Below, in pieces: positions 47,606-56,477 of a stretch of DNA of 64,000 nt. Positions within the stretch are counted from its first letter, which is position 1. Every line of letters starts with the position of its first letter. The notes under the pieces are model-generated. The model was given only the letters and a program-made list of their open reading frames with translations, did no database searches and was not told the origin of the DNA. The stretch is from Pseudomonas sp. PSE14 (GTDB taxonomy: Bacteria; Pseudomonadota; Gammaproteobacteria; Pseudomonadales; Pseudomonadaceae): NCBI RefSeq assembly GCF_029203285.1, contig NZ_CP115669.1, positions 3,658,001 through 3,722,000 of the forward strand, read 5' to 3'. The position numbers and the translations under genes were made by a program.

Positions 47606-48112
47606 ATGCCTTATGCATCTGCATCTACTCGGGGTTTCTATGTCGAGGAAATCCATGGCTCCAGCATCCCAGACGACGCGATTGAGATTTCCGAAGAGCT
47701 GCACTCGGAGCTATTGAATGGGCAAGATAGGGGCTTGCTGATCGATTGGAGCAGCGGCATTCCTACTCTTGCCGCTGCGCCGGAAACTCCGCCGACATTG
47801 CGCATCGCTGAACGCCGCTACCAAGCCGAAACCGCCGGCATCACCGTCAACGGTATGGCCTTGCCCACCGACCGCGACAGCCAGGCCCTGGTGACAGGCG
47901 CCGCCCTCGCGGCCGTGATCGATCCGAACTACACCTGCCAGTGGAAGACTGCCGAGGGCTTCGTCGACATGAGCGCTCAGCAGATCATCGCCCTGGCCAG
48001 CGCCATGCGCGCACACGTTCAGGCCTGTTTCGACCGCGAGGCTGCACTGCTGGCCGCCGTGGATGCCGGTACCTACTCTGGCGAACAACTCGACCAGGGC
48101 TGGCCAGCATGA
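47606..48112 (+). CDS. Tail fibre assembly / DUF4376-type protein
   Basis: This 168-residue protein follows the fibre gene, as fibre chaperones (P2 gpG) do. The central and C-terminal part, from RYQAETAGITVNGMALPTDRD to TCQWKTAEGFVDMSAQQI, is the DUF4376 domain common in Pseudomonas phage fibre chaperones. The ATG at 47606 follows GAGG by eight bases; an earlier start at 47585 would overlap the fibre gene without a binding site. The next gene overlaps its stop. Confidence 0.8.
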   Translation: MPYASASTRGFYVEEIHGSSIPDDAIEISEELHSELLNGQDRGLLIDWSSGIPTLAAAPETPPTLRIAERRYQAETAGITVNGMALPTDRDSQALVTGAALAAVIDPNYTCQWKTAEGFVDMSAQQIIALASAMRAHVQACFDREAALLAAVDAGTYSGEQLDQGWPA

Positions 48113-48477
48113 GTCGCTTCCTGACCGCCCTGCAGGTTGAGCTGCAGGGTGATCGCACAACCTGGAAGCTGCTGAGCGAGTTCGTCTATGAGGACGCCGA
48201 GCACGGGCGCATTGCGGTCGCCCGCGGCTTCGAGACGGACTTCGCCAGCGTGCCGCGCATCCCGGTCGTCTTCGACCTGGTCGGCGCCTACGGCCACGCC
48301 GCCGCCACCTTGCACGACTGGCTGTACTCTAGCGGCCTGGTGCCGCGCGCGAGCGCTGACAGGATCTTCCGCGAAGCCCTGCGCGCCACGGGTATTGCCC
48401 GCTGGCGGGCCTGGCTGATGTGGGCAGGCGTCCGTCTCGGTGGTTCGTCGCACTACCGTCACCCCGCGTCCTTCTGA
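48109..48477 (+). CDS. DUF1353 phage protein
   Basis: This 122-residue protein has the DUF1353 signature RGFETDFASVPRIP, then AATLHDWLYSS and ADRIFREALRATGI. The family is common in phage tail and fibre regions and resembles zinc-peptidase-like folds, but no function is established. The ATG overlaps the preceding stop (ATGA). It ends just before the FI promoter dyad, closing the V-H operon. Confidence 0.8.
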   Translation: MSRFLTALQVELQGDRTTWKLLSEFVYEDAEHGRIAVARGFETDFASVPRIPVVFDLVGAYGHAAATLHDWLYSSGLVPRASADRIFREALRATGIARWRAWLMWAGVRLGGSSHYRHPASF

Positions 48478-48484
48478 GCTGACC

Positions 48485-48505
48485 CTGTAGCGCCCGCCGC
48501 TACAG
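48485..48505 (+). promoter_or_regulatory. Late-promoter dyad upstream of FI
   Basis: CTGTA-N11-TACAGGG, the third copy, lies eight bases after the DUF1353 stop and about 80 bp before FI. P2 has its promoter PF here. A strong stem (CCCTGTAGCG/CCGCTACAGGG) means the same bases could also act as a hairpin at the end of the previous operon. Confidence 0.7.
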
Positions 48506-48577
48506 GGCGCGGCGCTCGCTCCGATCACGCGCGCGCGGCAGCCTGTGCAGTGTCATCCACCCGCACAGGCACCTACC

Positions 48578-49750
48578 ATGGCAGGCGAATACCATCACGG
48601 CGTGCGCGTCGTCGAAATCAACGAAGGCACTCGGCCGATCCGCACCATCAGCACCGCCATCATCGGCCTGGTAGCGGTTGCCGAGGACGCCGACGCCACC
48701 CTCTTCCCCCTCGATACCCCTGTACTGCTCACCAACGTGCAGTCCGCCATCGGCAAGGCCGGCACCAACGGCACCCTGGCGCCCAGCCTGCAGGCCATCG
48801 CCGACCAGACCAACGCCGTCACCGTCGTGGTGCGCGTGGCCAAGGGCGCAGACGATGCCGCCACCACCAGCAACCTCATCGGCACCACCACCGTCGACGG
48901 CAAATACACCGGGATGAAAGCGCTGAAGACCGCCAAGACCAAGTTCGGCGTTACCCCGCGCATCCTGGGCGTGCCAGGGCTGGACAGCGAGCCCGTGGCC
49001 ACCGCCCTGGTCGCCCTGGCCCAGCAGATGCGCGCCTTCGCCTACGTCTCCGCCGCCGAGGCGAAAACCAAGGAAGAGGCCACCGCCTACCGCGAGGGCT
49101 TTGGCGCCCGTGAAGTGATGGTGATCTGGCCAGACTTCCAGCGCTGGGACACCGTCGCCAACGGCACCGTTGTGGCGCCGGCGGTGGCCCGTGCCCTGGG
49201 ACTGCGCGCGAAGATCGACCAGGAAGTGGGCTGGCACAAAACCCTGTCCAACGTCGCCGTCAACGGCGTGACCGGCATCAGCGCCGACGTGTACTGGGAC
49301 CTGCAGAGCACCGCCACCGACAGCGACTACCTCAACGAGGCGGACGTCACCACCCTCATCAACGCCAACGGCTACCGCTTCTGGGGCTCGCGCACCTGCT
49401 CGGACGATCCGCTGTTCGCCTTCGAGAACTACACCCGCACCGCCCAGGTGCTGGCCGATACCGTCGCCGAAGCGCACCTGTGGGCGATGGACAAGCCCAT
49501 GCACCCGACCCTGATCCGCGACATCATCGAGGGCCTCAAGGCCAAGGGCCGCGAGCTGGTCGCCAACGGGTACCTGATCGGCTTCGACGCCTGGTACGAC
49601 GAGACCCTCAACGACAAGGACACCCTCAAGGCCGGCAAGCTGAAGATCGTCTACGAGTACACCCCGGTGCCGCCGCTCGAGGACCTGACCTTCAACCAGA
49701 AGATCACCGACACCTACCTGGCCGACTTCGCCAACCGTATCAACGCTTGA
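48578..49750 (+). CDS. FI: Contractile tail sheath protein (P2 gpFI)
   Basis: This 390-residue protein forms the contractile sheath. The start MAGEYHHGVRVVEINEGTRPI, VNGVTGISADVYWDLQ, NGYRFWGSRTCSDDPLFAFENY and the C-terminal PPLEDLTFNQKITDTYLADF are characteristic of P2-type sheath proteins. It begins the F operon behind the dyad. In-frame codons upstream of 48578 are not conserved. Confidence 0.95.
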   Translation: MAGEYHHGVRVVEINEGTRPIRTISTAIIGLVAVAEDADATLFPLDTPVLLTNVQSAIGKAGTNGTLAPSLQAIADQTNAVTVVVRVAKGADDAATTSNLIGTTTVDGKYTGMKALKTAKTKFGVTPRILGVPGLDSEPVATALVALAQQMRAFAYVSAAEAKTKEEATAYREGFGAREVMVIWPDFQRWDTVANGTVVAPAVARALGLRAKIDQEVGWHKTLSNVAVNGVTGISADVYWDLQSTATDSDYLNEADVTTLINANGYRFWGSRTCSDDPLFAFENYTRTAQVLADTVAEAHLWAMDKPMHPTLIRDIIEGLKAKGRELVANGYLIGFDAWYDETLNDKDTLKAGKLKIVYEYTPVPPLEDLTFNQKITDTYLADFANRINA

Positions 49751-49804
49751 TCCCGCGCCCTCCCTGCGCGGGAGGGTTTGCGCTGAACCCCGGAGAGCCC
49801 AGCC

Positions 49805-50320
49805 ATGGCCATGCCGCGCAAACTCAAGAACATGAACCTCTTCAACGACGCCAACAGCTTCCTGGGCGTCTCCAAGTCCGTCACCCCGCCCAAGCTGGCC
49901 CGCAAGATGGAGGCCTACCGTGGCGGCGGTATGAACGGCCCGGTAGAGGTCGACCTTGGCTTCAGTGACGACGGCCTGGTGGTCGAGTTCTCCCAGGGCG
50001 GTCTCGACGTGATCACCATCAAGCAGTTCGCCGCCGCCACCGCCACGGCGGTCCCTCTGCGCTGGACCGGCGCCTACCAGCAGGATGACACCGGCGAAAC
50101 CGTACCCGTGGAGATCGTCGCCCGTGGCCGTGTGAAGGAAATCGACATGGGCGAAGCCAAGCCCGGCGAGGACACCGAGCACAAGTTCACCGTCACCTGC
50201 AGCTACTACAAGCTGATCGTCGACGGCGAAGAGATCCTCGAAATCGACCACCTGAACTTCATCGAGAAGGTCAACGGCGTTGACCGCCTCGCCGAGCAGC
50301 GCAAAGCCATCGGCATCTGA
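49805..50320 (+). CDS. FII: Major tail tube protein (P2 gpFII)
   Basis: This 171-residue protein polymerises into the inner tail tube. The start MAMPRKLKNMNLFNDANSFLG and the later RWTGAYQQDDTGETVPVEIV and ILEIDHLNFIEKVNGVD match the family over its full length. It lies 54 bp after the sheath gene. Confidence 0.95.
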   Translation: MAMPRKLKNMNLFNDANSFLGVSKSVTPPKLARKMEAYRGGGMNGPVEVDLGFSDDGLVVEFSQGGLDVITIKQFAAATATAVPLRWTGAYQQDDTGETVPVEIVARGRVKEIDMGEAKPGEDTEHKFTVTCSYYKLIVDGEEILEIDHLNFIEKVNGVDRLAEQRKAIGI

Positions 50321-50403
50321 CCCCATAACCCCCACCGCACCCTGCGGCCGTTCCGACGCTCATGGCGCCCACGGCCGCCCCCTTTCGCAACCAAGGAGCC
50401 CCC

Positions 50404-50751
50404 ATGGACGATCTCGAACCCCAAGCTGAAAACCAGTCTGTAGCCCCGCAGGAAGAAGCTATCCCCGACAACGTCGTCGTGCTCGATACCCCGCTCAAGC
50501 GTGGTACCAGCCAGATCGACCGCCTCACCCTGCGCAAGCCGGCCGCCGGCGAGCTGCGCGGCCTGCAGATGGCCAGCCTGCTGCAGATGGACGTGGCCAG
50601 CACCATGAAGCTGCTGCCGCGCATCAGCTCCCCCGGCATCACCGAGCCCGAGGCAGCCGCGATGGACCCGGCCGACCTGCAGGCCTGCGCCGCGAAGATC
50701 TGCGGTTTTTTGCTGCAGAAGCGCGAGAAGGCGGCATACCTGCTCGCGTAG
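50404..50751 (+). CDS. E: Tail assembly chaperone (P2 gpE)
   Basis: This 115-residue protein is the unshifted product of the E/E' pair, which chaperones the tape measure protein during tail assembly. The conserved part runs from LRKPAAGELRGLQMASLLQMD to CGFLLQKREK. The ATG at 50404 follows a GGAGC stretch. Near its end the heptamer TTTTTTG lets a fraction of ribosomes shift to the -1 frame. Confidence 0.9.
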   Translation: MDDLEPQAENQSVAPQEEAIPDNVVVLDTPLKRGTSQIDRLTLRKPAAGELRGLQMASLLQMDVASTMKLLPRISSPGITEPEAAAMDPADLQACAAKICGFLLQKREKAAYLLA

Positions 50752-50879
50752 AGGACGCCATGGCCGACCTGGCCGTGGTCTTTCACTGGGCGCCGGCCGA
50801 CATGGACCGGCTGTCCCTCTCGGAACTGATGGAGTGGCGCGAGCGCGCCCGGGTAAGGAGCTCCGCCGATGGCGAATGA
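50404..50879 (+). CDS. E+E': Frameshift fusion E+E' (tail assembly chaperone, long form)
   Basis: A -1 shift on TTTTTTG (50706-50712), which lies exactly in zero frame as T-TTT-TTG, joins 103 residues of E to 55 residues of a second frame ending at TGA 50877-50879. The E' part reads DAMADLAVVFHWAPADMD and LSLSELMEWRERARVR, the conserved short P2 GpE/E' domain. P2 uses the same slippery heptamer. The ATG within E' (50760) could also start a 39-residue product. The fusion overlaps the tape measure start at 50869. Confidence 0.85.
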
Positions 50880-53637
50880 CCTGCAGCTGCGAGTGTTGCT
50901 CGGCGTGATCGACAAGGCCCTCGGCCCGTTGAAGAAGATCACCCAGGGCAGCGGCGACACGGCCAAGGCCCTGAAGGCTGCTCGCGAGCGGCTCAAGGAA
51001 CTCAACGCCACGCAGGCCGACACCAGCGCCTGGCGTACCCAGCGCGCCGCGCTCGAGCAGACCAGCCGCGCCATGGCGGCCAATCAGGCGAAAATCTCCG
51101 AGCTGGCCCGTTCCATGGCTGCCGCCGGGCCGCCCACTCGGGCGATGACCCGCGACTACCAGCGGGCCATCCGCCAATCCCAACGCCTCAAGCAACAGCA
51201 TGACAGCCAGAGCCAGGCCGTGCAGGCGCTGCGCACGCGCTTGGCAGCGGCAGGCATCGATACCCGCAACTTCCGCGAAGGTGAGCGCGCGCTACGCCAG
51301 CAGATCGAGGCCACCAACGCCAGCATCAGCGAGCAGGGGCGGCGCCTGCAGGACGTCAATCGCAAGCAGCAGGCGATGGCCAAGGCCCGTGGCGAGCTGG
51401 ATCGCGCCCAGCGCGTAGCAGGTGGCATGGCCGCATCCGGCGCCGCTGCTCTGGGCGTCGGCTACGCCGCCAGCCGCCCCCTGAATGCTGCGGTTCAGGC
51501 CTTCGCCCCCAACGAGGACGCCGCCACCCAGCTGAAGGCATCCATGATGGTCGCTGATGGCAGCGTCCCGGCCGAGTTCCAGAAGATCACCGACCTCGCC
51601 ACCCGATTGGGCGACAAGCTGCCGGGCACCACGGCCGACTTCCAGAACATGATGACCATGCTGCGCCGGCAAGGCCTGAGCGCGCAGTCGATCCTTGGCG
51701 GTACCGGCGAAGCGGCGGCCTACCTGGGCGTACAGCTGAAGATGCCGGTGGAAGCTGCGGCGGAGTTCGCGGCCAAGATGCAGGACGCCACCCGCACGCC
51801 CGAGAAGGACATGATGAAGCTCATGGACAGCATTCAGCGGGCGTTCTACCTGGGCGTGGACCCCACCAACATGCTGCAGGGCTTCAGCAAGATTTCCCCG
51901 GCGATGGACATTCTCAGGAAGCAGGGCCTGGAAGCCACTGAGGCCTTCACCCCGCTGCTGGTGATGATGGATCAGGCAGGCCTGGAGGGCAGCGCCGCCG
52001 GCAACGCCTTCCGCAAAATCTTCCAGGGCTCGCTGAACGTCGACAAGATCAAGGACGTCAACGAGATGTTCCAACTGCGCGGCTCGAAGATCCGTTTCGA
52101 CTTCAGCAACGGCAAGGGCGAGTTTGGCGGCATGGAGAAGATGTTCGCCCAGCTCGATCAGTTGAAATCACTGACTACCGAAGACCGCCTGATGGTGGTC
52201 AAGGACCTGTTCGGCGATGACAGTGAAACCCTCACCACCCTCAACACCCTGATGAATAAGGGCCTGGCCGGCTACCGTGAGGTCGCGGACAAGGTCAAGA
52301 CGCAAGCCGACCTGCGCACCCGCGTCGATTCGCAGCTCAAGACCCTGACCAACGTCATGGAGGCCGCCCAGGGTAGCTGGACCAACGCCATGGCCGAACT
52401 CGGCGCCACCATCGCCCCAGAACTCAAAAGCCTCATCAACTGGCTGGGCGAAGTGGCTAACGGTGTCGGTGCGTGGACCAGGGCGAACCCTGGTCTGGCC
52501 AAGGGCGTGATGCTCACCGTTGCGGCGGTTGCTGCCTTGTTCACCGTCTTCGGCACTCTGACCGTCGCGCTCGCGGGCTTCCTCGGGCCGCTCGCGGTGG
52601 CGCGCTACGGCCTGGCACTGTTCGGTATCCAGGGCGGTTCCCTATTCGGGCTTCTGCGCGGCATGGTCGGCGTACTGACCGGCCCTCTGGTCGCGGGAAT
52701 CCGTACCGTCAGCATTGCGCTCTGGGGACTGGCCGCCAACCCGGTGGTGCTGGCCATCGCCGCTGTCGTGGCCGTGCTGGCCGGCGCTGCCTACCTCATC
52801 TACACCCACTGGGACCAGGTGAAGAGCTACCTGCTGGGCATGTGGGCAGAGATCAAGGCGGGGTTCGACGGCGGCATCAGCGGCATCGTTCGCCTGATGC
52901 TCGACTTCTCTCCACTGGGCCTGTTCTACCGCGCGTTCGCGGGCGTCATGAGCTACTTCGGCGTCGAGCTGCCCGGCAAATTCACCGAGTTCGGCAACAT
53001 GATCCTCGATGGCCTGATCAACGGGATCACGTCGAAGCTCGGCGCCGTCAAGGACGCCATCAGCCAGGTCGGCGACAGCACCATCACCTGGTTCAAGGAG
53101 AAGCTCGACATCCACTCGCCGAGCCGCGTCTTCGCCGAGCTGGGCGGCTTCACCATGGCTGGCCTCGCTCAGGGGCTGCTCGCGGGTCAAGGTGGCCCCT
53201 TGGCAGCTATCACCGACATTGCAGCGCGCCTTGCTGCGGCCGGCTCCGCGGCCATCGGCATTTCCGTACCGGTAACGGCGGTCGGTAATCGCCCCACCAC
53301 GCTGCCGGACAACTCGGCCCAGGCGTCACCGCAACGGGCCCTTGCTGCGAAACAGGACGGTCTGCTCGGAGCCCTCGCTGACTTTGCCGCACGCCTGACT
53401 GCGGCCGGCGCCCTGGTGGTCGGTACCAGCACTCCAGCGGTGGCCATCGACAACCGCCCTCCGATCAGCGCTGTCAGCCCGGCGCCGGTGATCCAGGGCG
53501 ACACCTACCAGATCACCATCCAGGCCGGCCCCGGCACTGACACGGCATCGCTGCGCCGCATGCTCGAGCAGATGCTCGACGAGCGCGAGCGCGCCAAGGC
53601 GGTGCGGGTACGTTCACGCCTGGCCGACAGGGAGTAA
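50869..53637 (+). CDS. T: Tail tape measure protein (P2 gpT)
   Basis: This 922-residue protein sets tail length and helps DNA cross the membrane. The N-terminal 200 residues are coiled coil rich in Gln, Arg and Ala. The tape-measure domain lies at about 210-450 (TKLGDKL-type LATRLGDKLPGTTADFQNMM, EAFTPLLVMMDQAGLEGSAAG). Hydrophobic segments lie at about 545-650 (LAKGVMLTVAAVAALFTVFG, VVLAIAAVVAVLAGAAYLIY). The C-terminal part carries the MxxSPSRVFxELGGFTMxGLAxGL-type repeat seen as DIHSPSRVFAELGGFTMAGL. It is the longest gene of the F operon. Confidence 0.94.
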   Translation: MANDLQLRVLLGVIDKALGPLKKITQGSGDTAKALKAARERLKELNATQADTSAWRTQRAALEQTSRAMAANQAKISELARSMAAAGPPTRAMTRDYQRAIRQSQRLKQQHDSQSQAVQALRTRLAAAGIDTRNFREGERALRQQIEATNASISEQGRRLQDVNRKQQAMAKARGELDRAQRVAGGMAASGAAALGVGYAASRPLNAAVQAFAPNEDAATQLKASMMVADGSVPAEFQKITDLATRLGDKLPGTTADFQNMMTMLRRQGLSAQSILGGTGEAAAYLGVQLKMPVEAAAEFAAKMQDATRTPEKDMMKLMDSIQRAFYLGVDPTNMLQGFSKISPAMDILRKQGLEATEAFTPLLVMMDQAGLEGSAAGNAFRKIFQGSLNVDKIKDVNEMFQLRGSKIRFDFSNGKGEFGGMEKMFAQLDQLKSLTTEDRLMVVKDLFGDDSETLTTLNTLMNKGLAGYREVADKVKTQADLRTRVDSQLKTLTNVMEAAQGSWTNAMAELGATIAPELKSLINWLGEVANGVGAWTRANPGLAKGVMLTVAAVAALFTVFGTLTVALAGFLGPLAVARYGLALFGIQGGSLFGLLRGMVGVLTGPLVAGIRTVSIALWGLAANPVVLAIAAVVAVLAGAAYLIYTHWDQVKSYLLGMWAEIKAGFDGGISGIVRLMLDFSPLGLFYRAFAGVMSYFGVELPGKFTEFGNMILDGLINGITSKLGAVKDAISQVGDSTITWFKEKLDIHSPSRVFAELGGFTMAGLAQGLLAGQGGPLAAITDIAARLAAAGSAAIGISVPVTAVGNRPTTLPDNSAQASPQRALAAKQDGLLGALADFAARLTAAGALVVGTSTPAVAIDNRPPISAVSPAPVIQGDTYQITIQAGPGTDTASLRRMLEQMLDERERAKAVRVRSRLADRE

Positions 53638-53643
53638 CCCACC

Positions 53644-54084
53644 ATGATGATGGCCCTCGGCATGTTCGTCTTCAGCCTGCACACCCTGGCGTATCAGGAG
53701 CTGCAGCAGGAAACCGAATGGCGCCACCCCAGTACCAACCGTGTCGGCGCCGCACCGGCACGGCAGTTTGTCGGCCGTGGAGACGACACCATCACCCTCC
53801 CCGGCGTGCTGCTGCCGGAGCTGGCGGGCACGATGCTCAGTCTGGATACCCTTCGGCAGATGGCCGACACCGGCAAGGCCTGGCCCCTGGTTGAGGGTAA
53901 CGGGCGCATCCGGGGTCTGTGGGTGATCGACAAGATCAGCGAGACCCGCACCCTGTTCTTCGCCGACGGTGCGCCCCGCCGCATCGAATTCAGCCTCTCG
54001 CTCAAGCGCATCGACGACGGCCGCGTCGACCTGCTCGGCGCGCTGACCGGCAGCGCCGGCAGCATCCTGCAGGCCGTCCTGTGA
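53644..54084 (+). CDS. U: Tail protein U (P2 gpU)
   Basis: This 146-residue protein of the P2 gpU family is needed for tail assembly. Recognisable parts are TLAYQELQQETEWRHPSTNRVG, RGDDTITLPGVLLPEL and LFFADGAPRRIEFSLSLKRI. The ATG at 53644 lies six bases after the tape measure stop. The stop overlaps the GTG of D. Confidence 0.93.
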   Translation: MMMALGMFVFSLHTLAYQELQQETEWRHPSTNRVGAAPARQFVGRGDDTITLPGVLLPELAGTMLSLDTLRQMADTGKAWPLVEGNGRIRGLWVIDKISETRTLFFADGAPRRIEFSLSLKRIDDGRVDLLGALTGSAGSILQAVL

Positions 54085-55346
54085 GCCTGCTCGACAGCGT
54101 CACCGGGTACGTCCGGGATGTCGCCGGCCAGTACCAGCAGGAAGCGGACTACCCGGTACCGGCCTTCCGCATCAGCGTCGACGGCAACGACATCGCCCAG
54201 TTGATCAGCCCGAGGCTCATCAACCTGGACCTCACCGACAACCGCGGCATCGAGGCCGACCAGCTCAACATCACGTTGAGCGACCACGACGGCCTGCTCG
54301 CCATCCCGCGTAAGGGTGCGGTTCTGAGGCTGTGGCTGGGCTGGAGCAATACCGGACTGGTGGACAAGGGCACCTATACCGTCGACGAGATCGAGCACAG
54401 CGGCGCGCCCGATCTGCTCAGCATCCGTGCCCGTAGTGCGGACCTGCGCAAGGCGCTGAAGGTGAAGCGCGAGCGCAGCTGGAGCGAAACGACCCTCGGC
54501 CAGGTGCTGGCCGACGTGGCCCAGCGCAACCAGCTGCAGTTGCGCATAGCCGACACGTTGAAGGATCAGGTTATTCCCCAGCTGGACCAGGCCAACGAAT
54601 CCGACGCCAACCTGCTGACCCGCCTGGGCGAAGACTTCGACGCCGTGGCCAGCGTCAAGGCTGGATGCCTGGTCTGCATGCCCGCCGGCGGCGGTCGCAG
54701 CGTGAGTGGCTTGGCCTTGCCGCACATCACCTTGGTGCGCGCCGACGGCGATGGCCACCGCTACCTGCTGGCCGATCGCGACAGCTACGACGGGGTCAGG
54801 GCGTATTACTACGACATCAACAGCGCCAAGAAGCAGGAAGCGATCGCAGGCGGCGGCGAGAACCTCAAGAACCTGCGCCACACCTACAGCGACCAGCAAA
54901 GCGCCTTGCGCGCCGCTCGCTCCGAATGGCGGCGGTTGCAGCGCGGCACCGCCACCCTGACCTACAACCTCGCGCGCGGCCGGGCAGACCTTATCCCTGA
55001 ACTCACCTACACCCTGCAGGGGGTGAAGGCGGACATCGACGCCATCATCTGGTACGGCGGCAATATCCAGCACCGGCTCAGCGCCGACGAGGGCTTCGTC
55101 ACCAGCCTGGAGCTGGAGAGCAAGTTGCCCGAAGACCTGGTCGAGGACCTGGCCACCGACAACCCGGGCAACTACACCGGCATCGTCGCCTTCTACCGCG
55201 ACAAAAAGACCGGCACCGAGAAGAAGGTCACCGCCGGTGATCAGACCCACCCACGGCGCCTGCGCCACCTGTATGTGAGCCAGAAGAACGCGCAGCGGGC
55301 GGCAGATCGAGAGTGGAAGCGGCTGCAGCGCAGTGCCAGCGATTAA
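54081..55346 (+). CDS. D: Late control protein / baseplate hub (P2 gpD)
   Basis: This 421-residue protein of the gpD family, structurally like T4 gp27, forms the baseplate hub carrying the spike. The parts PVPAFRISVDGNDIAQLISPRL, SDHDGLLAIPRKG, YTVDEIEHSGAP and SLELESKLPEDLVEDL match. The start is GTG overlapping the U stop (GTGA). In P2 the activator gene ogr follows D. Here an accessory region follows instead, and the Ogr-like gene is at 60068. Confidence 0.93.
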   Translation: MSLLDSVTGYVRDVAGQYQQEADYPVPAFRISVDGNDIAQLISPRLINLDLTDNRGIEADQLNITLSDHDGLLAIPRKGAVLRLWLGWSNTGLVDKGTYTVDEIEHSGAPDLLSIRARSADLRKALKVKRERSWSETTLGQVLADVAQRNQLQLRIADTLKDQVIPQLDQANESDANLLTRLGEDFDAVASVKAGCLVCMPAGGGRSVSGLALPHITLVRADGDGHRYLLADRDSYDGVRAYYYDINSAKKQEAIAGGGENLKNLRHTYSDQQSALRAARSEWRRLQRGTATLTYNLARGRADLIPELTYTLQGVKADIDAIIWYGGNIQHRLSADEGFVTSLELESKLPEDLVEDLATDNPGNYTGIVAFYRDKKTGTEKKVTAGDQTHPRRLRHLYVSQKNAQRAADREWKRLQRSASD

Positions 55347-55478
55347 AGGTTCGCTGGCTGCTCCCTGGGACGCGGGCCGCCAACGGCAGTGTAATAGCTA
55401 GCCATTTGCGTCAGCATGGACAGTAGCTTGTGAAAAGATAAAAATTAGCCCTGCGAAAAAGATTTCAGTGGAGTGAAA

Positions 55479-56243
55479 ATGGAATACGCAAAGGACTTTC
55501 TAGACATTCTCAGCGCGCTCAGGACATATATAGTCGACAGTATCGGAGTACTATTCACTCTATTTGGTGGCGCAATTGAATTTCTTAAGTCCCATGACGG
55601 CTTTGGAAATTTCCTGACAGGCTTGATAGGCGCCGCCATCGGTGGATTCTTTACGCTAAAGGGTGCTGAAAAGGCCCATATTCTTGAGCAAGAAAACGCT
55701 AGAGCGGATGAGGACAAGCTGCTCGACAACACATTGGCGATGCTCAAGGTCGAGATAAATAGTGCATGGGAAATTTACTGGATCGAGTACGGAAAAGATT
55801 TGGTAGAGCTTGATGATACAGAGCCACTTCTATCAACCTTCCCGATTGGCGAAGACCCATTTACAATATTCAACTCAGCGCCAGAAGCCCTCGCAATGGC
55901 ACCCCGCGAGATTGCAAAGGATATTGTTTATTTCTACATGCGGGCCAAGGGGCTGGTTGCCATGGTGAAGGAGAATAGCTCTGACACAGAAGAATGCCGG
56001 CGCTACGCATTCGATTCAATGATGCAAAAACGCCATGATCCAGCCTTCCTAGAACTTACTAATGATGCCTTTGCAAAAAAGCTTGAGGAACATTATGTAG
56101 CTTGCATAGACGAAATGTCCGCTCGCCTATTGATGGTATCAACAGCTACTGGAATGAAAATACTGACTCAGGAACTTAAAGAAGTTGTCGAGAGGCTGAA
56201 TAACTCCATCGACAAGTACCTGATTGATCGCGCTCGCGCCTGA
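55479..56243 (+). CDS. Membrane-anchored protein of unknown function (accessory)
   Basis: This 254-residue protein is AT-rich compared with the flanking phage genes. Two hydrophobic segments lie near residues 17-36 (IVDSIGVLFTLFGGAIEF) and 45-60 (FLTGLIGAAIGGFFTL). A largely helical soluble part of about 190 residues rich in Glu, Asp and Lys follows. GGAG lies five bases before the ATG at 55479. It has no overlap with D, so it is probably expressed on its own. I do not recognise the family. Single membrane-anchored cargo genes at this site often mediate exclusion or abortive infection, but nothing here proves it. Confidence 0.7.
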   Translation: MEYAKDFLDILSALRTYIVDSIGVLFTLFGGAIEFLKSHDGFGNFLTGLIGAAIGGFFTLKGAEKAHILEQENARADEDKLLDNTLAMLKVEINSAWEIYWIEYGKDLVELDDTEPLLSTFPIGEDPFTIFNSAPEALAMAPREIAKDIVYFYMRAKGLVAMVKENSSDTEECRRYAFDSMMQKRHDPAFLELTNDAFAKKLEEHYVACIDEMSARLLMVSTATGMKILTQELKEVVERLNNSIDKYLIDRARA

Positions 56244-56477
56244 GGTATAAAGCCCCCCGGCACAACACAGGGGCCCGCTCAGCTTTCCAGTTCCGTGAGT
56301 GCTGCCAGACACCTATCAACTTGAATATCATCGCCTGATCCTGGGGCCTCGAGGGCCGGAAGCGGCGCAGAGACGACCATGCTGCTGCCTAGCGACACCA
56401 GTGGAGCAAGAACGCCACCCACAGCGACTGCGTCACCTGTAGGTGAGCCAGAGGAACGCGAAATCGCAAATAACGAA
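56244..56477. pseudogene. Decayed partial copy of the 58.05-kb gene end
   Basis: On the minus strand, 56279-56372 closely resembles 58051-58144: shared blocks are TTCCAGTTCCGTGAG, ATCAACTTGAA and GATCCTGGGGCCTC. It is the 3' end of the small gene at 58051-58230, but substitutions and indels break the frame and the rest of the gene is missing. The two copies bracket the 56.4-58.0 kb cassette, suggesting that it was inserted by recombination. No other gene is visible in this gap. Confidence 0.6.

Noticed and set aside
45706-48112. Diversity-generating retroelement at the fibre gene
   Set aside because: No reverse transcriptase gene and no template/variable repeat pair are present in the window.
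48500-50335. A 611-codon minus-strand frame
   Set aside because: It is antisense to the sheath, tube and dyad region. Gly/Val/Asp-rich shadow composition with no domain.
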